Shown one piece after another: positions 8,696 to 11,904 of a DNA stretch of 11,904 nucleotides (its first letter is position 1; each line of letters starts with the position of its first letter). Origin of the DNA: Conidiobolus incongruus B7586 (taxonomy: Eukaryota; Entomophthoromycota; Entomophthoromycetes; Entomophthorales; Conidiobolaceae). The notes under the pieces were generated by a model that saw only the letters and a program-made list of their open reading frames with translations, had not been told where the DNA came from and did not search any database. The DNA is taken from assembly GCA_000697335.1 (NCBI GenBank), contig JNEM01008008.1:1-11904 (forward strand), given 5' to 3'. The translations under genes and the position numbers were made by a program.

Positions 8696-9952
8696 TTAAA
8701 AAACTGATTAAAAGTTTGAAATTGGATCATAGGATTCAATTACCAATACCAGGTATTCATTCAAAGCTATGAAAGAGGCAGTGCTGTACATGCATAAGAA
8801 TTAACCGCGACTTTGGGCAAGAACACGGATATTATCAACTCTATTACTGTTGTTATGTACTTTGAAATTGGATAATTGATGGATTTAAAGAATGATGACT
8901 GCAATTTTGAGCGCATGACGATAGCAATGACATCCCATAAGTTGTCTTAAGATACCTATGGGATATCGGAATGGTGGCATGATAAATGTGGGGAAAGTAA
9001 AGTTAGCAGTTGTACTTGTTCTTAAAACATATATAGTAGTCGCAGTAGTTGTTATTGAGGTGGTTGAATTGGATATTGTACTAGTAATGATTGGAGTAGT
9101 AGTTGAATTAAGTGGAAGAACATTCATAGTCCACTTTTGATAAGTAGTAATACTCGGAGCTTCGTGTACTAAAGGTTAATGGAACGGGAATATTCCAAGA
9201 TTGGTAGGGTAGTCATTGGCTCTTTCAGAGTTACGTTGTTACCATTCATGTCAGATCAAACCAATAAATACATGTTACAACCAGAAGATTGGACCATTGG
9301 TAGAGTACATAAAAATTATATATCCGTTATTACCATCAATACCAACATGCACTAAAGCATGTCCGGTACTTTCAATTCGTTGTCTTAAACGATCATAACT
9401 TTGCTGTTGATTCAAATAGTTATCCAGAATCGCAGGAGTAGTCCATGATGGAATGGTTCTACCATTTGAAAATCATCTGGCTACACAGTTACTTTTGGGA
9501 CTTTGTACTCTCCATACAGCAAAGGGATCCCTGGTAATCTATCCTCCGGTTCTGGAACTACCACCATTTAGACCCATATTATTCTCTAAAAAGATCTGAC
9601 TCCTTTCAGGTTCTTAAGAGTCCCTTGTCCAATCCCAATATGGAAGCACAATTTCATGGTCAATTGTTTGAAGATGTTTCTCAAACCCTCTAATGAATTT
9701 TCTATGTCAAATAAAGGATCCTGGAGAATCATGGGCTCCGTTCCCCGTAACATAGTGTGTGACTGTGAAAATAGTACATAAATGATCTCCTTTTTTGCAG
9801 TTCAATATTTTGATGCCATTATGGATTCTATCTCGAAGTTGCTGACACACATAGAAGTATTTGGGGAGTTGACCAACAATATTTGGAAATCCTGATTGAA
9901 CAAATTTTGGGTTAATGAAACTTATAACAAGAAAATAAAAATTTGATTAAAT
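8696..9952 (-). pseudogene. Tyrosinase copy C, heavily decayed pseudogene
   Basis: Reads on the minus strand as a diverged paralogue of B. The mature start is VQSGFPN near 9900, but no ATG remains at the expected place near 9952. CuA His codons survive (THYV, AHDSPG, *HRKF), but the Trp before the last His is a stop (9707-9709). CuB keeps GHALVH, while the HH pair has become stop-His (9275-9277), and the NDP and FID Asp residues are Gly. Other stops lie at 9614-9616, 9539-9541, 9473-9475, 9251-9253 and 9239-9241, with at least two frame changes near 9195 and 9135. A shortened Thr/Ser linker follows (8885-9127 is open by chance). The tail relic (NEYL, SNF) ends at 8696-8710. It cannot make an active enzyme. 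Confidence 0.85.
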
Positions 9953-10699
9953 AATTTAATTTTAAATAGAATATATTATTGATTTATCTGAATCCAATCT
10001 TAGTTTCCGATTGTTAATATATAATATATATCATTAAACAATAATTTAGCCGGTACCTAATTATATTTAAGTTCCTTGGTCAGTTTTGGGAGCCCACCTG
10101 AAAATATTACTATGAATATATAATTAATATCAAAATATAGTAGCACAAGAATATACTTAAAATAATGTTTTAATGCTGATGAAGTAACTTAATATTGGTT
10201 CAATCAGGTATCAATTTACATATACTGGCATTGAATTTATGTTTCCCCTATATTGGTTTTAAATTTGTTTCATTGTTTCTTATGTTATACTGTTGTAATT
10301 CAAAATCTATTGTTAACAGTGATGTTTATTTCGATTATTAAGATCGATCGCGTATTCAAAATAACAATCATATTTGCTGAATTCACAATATGAGTTCAAT
10401 ATTTATTTTGTTTCTTAAAAGCGAGATAATTTGATTGAAACCATAGAAATAATGAAATAATTAAAATGAATATTAAATAACTATTTTGAAAGGGTATATA
10501 AATTTTATATTTTCTGATTAAATTATAATACATTAAATATAATATTTGTCATCAGATACAATATATTATAAATATCATGGTTTCAATTAAAATTAAGTGC
10601 AATAATAAAATTCAGTTATTATATTTGTAAATTAGCATTAATAATATGCAAATATCAAATTTCATAATATTAATGTAAATATATAATATCAAAAATATA
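9953..10699. other. Upstream flank of copy C and AT-rich spacer
   Basis: No gene is seen. The block at about 10234-10253 matches the conserved sequence upstream of copy B (coding strand AGGGG). The remainder is AT-rich up to the end of mariner copy 2. Confidence 0.45.
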
Positions 10700-10701
10700 T
10701 T

Positions 10702-10739
10702 ATTCACCCCATTTTTAATAATGGGAATTTTTTGTGAAT
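10702..10739 (-). repeat. Terminal end of mariner copy 2 with hairpin potential
   Basis: ATTCAC (10702-10707) pairs with GTGAAT (10734-10739), and CCCATT (10708-10713) with AATGGG (10720-10725). The inner part matches the candidate left end of copy 1. This is likely a terminal inverted repeat with an internal palindrome. Confidence 0.5.
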
Positions 10740-10795
10740 CAAAATAAATAAATATTTTAATATATAATATATAAAAATAAATATATAATATAAAT

Positions 10796-11597
10796 TTAAT
10801 AGTTTCATTTATTACTAATAATTTTTTTTGTATATTTTTATCAAAGATTTAACATCTAAAATATAATTCTTTTTATTAAAGACTAAAATTTAATATTTTA
10901 CAAATTAATTAAATTTTCTTATAAAAATTTTGTTTCCTATAAGCTAGTTTTTTAAATACCTAATGTAATTATAATTACATAGGTTATAATCTAAAGAGTA
11001 TATTAGATATAGTAGTTTTTTCCAGTTATTTTTAATTAGAAATTTTTTAACAATTTTAGAATTATATATTTTATAATTATTATCCAAAATAATAAGTTTT
11101 CTCATATTATATTTAGAACACTAATTTAAAATACTTTTATTTAAAAAAATAATATAAAGTTTATTATTAATTGATTTTCCTTTAAGAACTAAATAAAAGT
11201 AGCATATACTATTATAATCTATCACAATAATTAATTTTCACTTATTAACAAAATATTTATTTAAAGGGATTTATGGAAAAGGTTGATTTAACTTAATCTA
11301 ACTTTTTTATTTATGTTTTAGTAAAGAATTATATATAAAGATTTAAGATTCATCAATCACAATTATTTATTGTAAAAGTTTAAACTTCTAGTAATATTTT
11401 AGTAAGTTTTGTTTAATAATAACTACTTTAGTTTTTTTCTTAGTTTTAAATAATTTATAAAGGATATATTTTATATTTCTATTTATTAATTTGTGTTTAA
11501 AGTTTAAAATATATCAAATACCTATAAAACTAATATTAAAGAATTTAGATAATTCTTTAACTGAAATAAAAAGGTGTTTTTCAATATATTTTTTCAT
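10796..11597 (-). pseudogene. Mariner transposase relic (copy 2)
   Basis: Better preserved than copy 1. A frame without indels runs from a Met at 11597 to the third catalytic codon at 10976. It shows a helix-turn-helix-like segment (SVKELSKFFNISFIG), then IVIDES at 11346-11363 with the first catalytic Asp intact at 11354. Next comes DNNYKIYNSKIVKKFL near 11084 downward, where the second Asp is probably the first Asn of NN, and then YSLDYNLCNY with the third Asp as Asn at 10976. The first to third spacing is 126 codons, identical to copy 1. The Trp in NNWKK is intact, while several others are stops, for example TAA at 11343-11345. One single-base loss is seen near the C-terminus. The start of the protein lies about 70 codons upstream of 11597. 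The element cannot move itself. Confidence 0.78.
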
Positions 11598-11871
11598 TCT
11601 ATTAATAATTGAAAAAATAATAGAAAAAGTTAGACTTTTAAGTTTTAACAAGTTTTAGATAGTTTTTTTTTTAACCTTAAAATAATTTACCTAGCAATAA
11701 ATTTTTAATAAAGATAATATTTCATTATTAAAAACTACTTATAAATTTTAAATAATTTATAGGGTTTATGGTTAAGTTTTATTAATACTAAAATAAAAAA
11801 CTTTTGATGATTATTATTTAGTTACAATATAATTAAACAAATAATTATAAAATATTAATCTTTTAATCAAA

Positions 11872-11889
11872 ATATATATATATATATAT
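11872..11889. repeat. (AT)n microsatellite inside mariner copy 2
   Basis: An AT dinucleotide run in the position matching 3146-3166 of copy 1. Confidence 0.75.
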
Positions 11890-11904
11890 TTATTATAAAT
11901 ATTT

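Larger units (their letters stand above)
10700..11904 (-). mobile_element. Tc1/mariner (D34D) DNA transposon, copy 2, decayed, runs off the right edge
   Basis: Minus-strand partner of copy 1; together they form an inverted repeat of at least 1.2 kb. The element's 3' end lies near 10700, where an imperfect palindrome is seen (ATTCAC at 10702-10707 with GTGAAT at 10734-10739, CCCATT with AATGGG inside). About 140 bases of its 5' end should lie beyond 11904, judging from copy 1. Copies 1 and 2 differ mainly by base substitutions. Confidence 0.75.

Noticed and set aside
8885-9127. 80-residue open frame as an independent small Thr-rich protein
   Set aside because: It aligns with the linker and early tail of copy C. 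Upstream and downstream pieces of the same pseudogene continue on both sides, so it is a chance open stretch.
9216-9398. Plus-strand frame of 60 residues
   Set aside because: It is antisense to the CuB region of copy C and has no features of its own.

Overview
The window looks like nuclear DNA of a eukaryote with a very AT-rich genome. Long stretches are almost only A and T, while the coding islands have ordinary base composition. The best fit is a fungus, possibly an arbuscular-mycorrhizal (Glomeromycotina) type, because those genomes are AT-rich, repeat-loaded and carry many secreted tyrosinase paralogues. This is an inference from composition and gene content; no lineage marker is present.

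Layout: 1-530 is AT-rich with no gene. 531-950 is a higher-GC island of unclear origin, perhaps the end of an LTR-type element. 1305-2595 (+) is tyrosinase copy A, a lightly broken pseudogene. About 3040-4350 (+) is a decayed Tc1/mariner (D34D) transposon. 4351-5570 is AT-rich with an (AAT)12 microsatellite. 5571-6908 (-) is tyrosinase copy B, the only intact gene. 7999-8331 is a probable solo LTR. 8696-9952 (-) is tyrosinase copy C, a heavily decayed pseudogene. From about 10700 to the right edge (-) is a second decayed mariner of the same family, inverted relative to the first.

Only copy B could make a complete protein: a secreted type-3 copper oxidase with all six expected copper-ligand positions, a Thr-rich linker and a conserved C-terminal tail. 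Copies A and C are paralogues of it. Copy A is a mosaic: some blocks nearly match B, and others match C, which points to gene conversion or unequal exchange. The two mariner copies form a large inverted repeat around the B-C segment. B and C are on the minus strand while A, outside the repeat, is on the plus strand. An inversion by recombination between the transposons would explain this arrangement. Both mariner copies keep exact catalytic-residue spacing but are full of C-to-T and G-to-A type changes, suggesting decay by RIP-like mutation or methyl-cytosine deamination.

Nothing here clearly amounts to a new molecular system. The most interesting signals are the mosaic paralogue, the transposon-flanked inverted segment and the substitution-only decay of the mariners.
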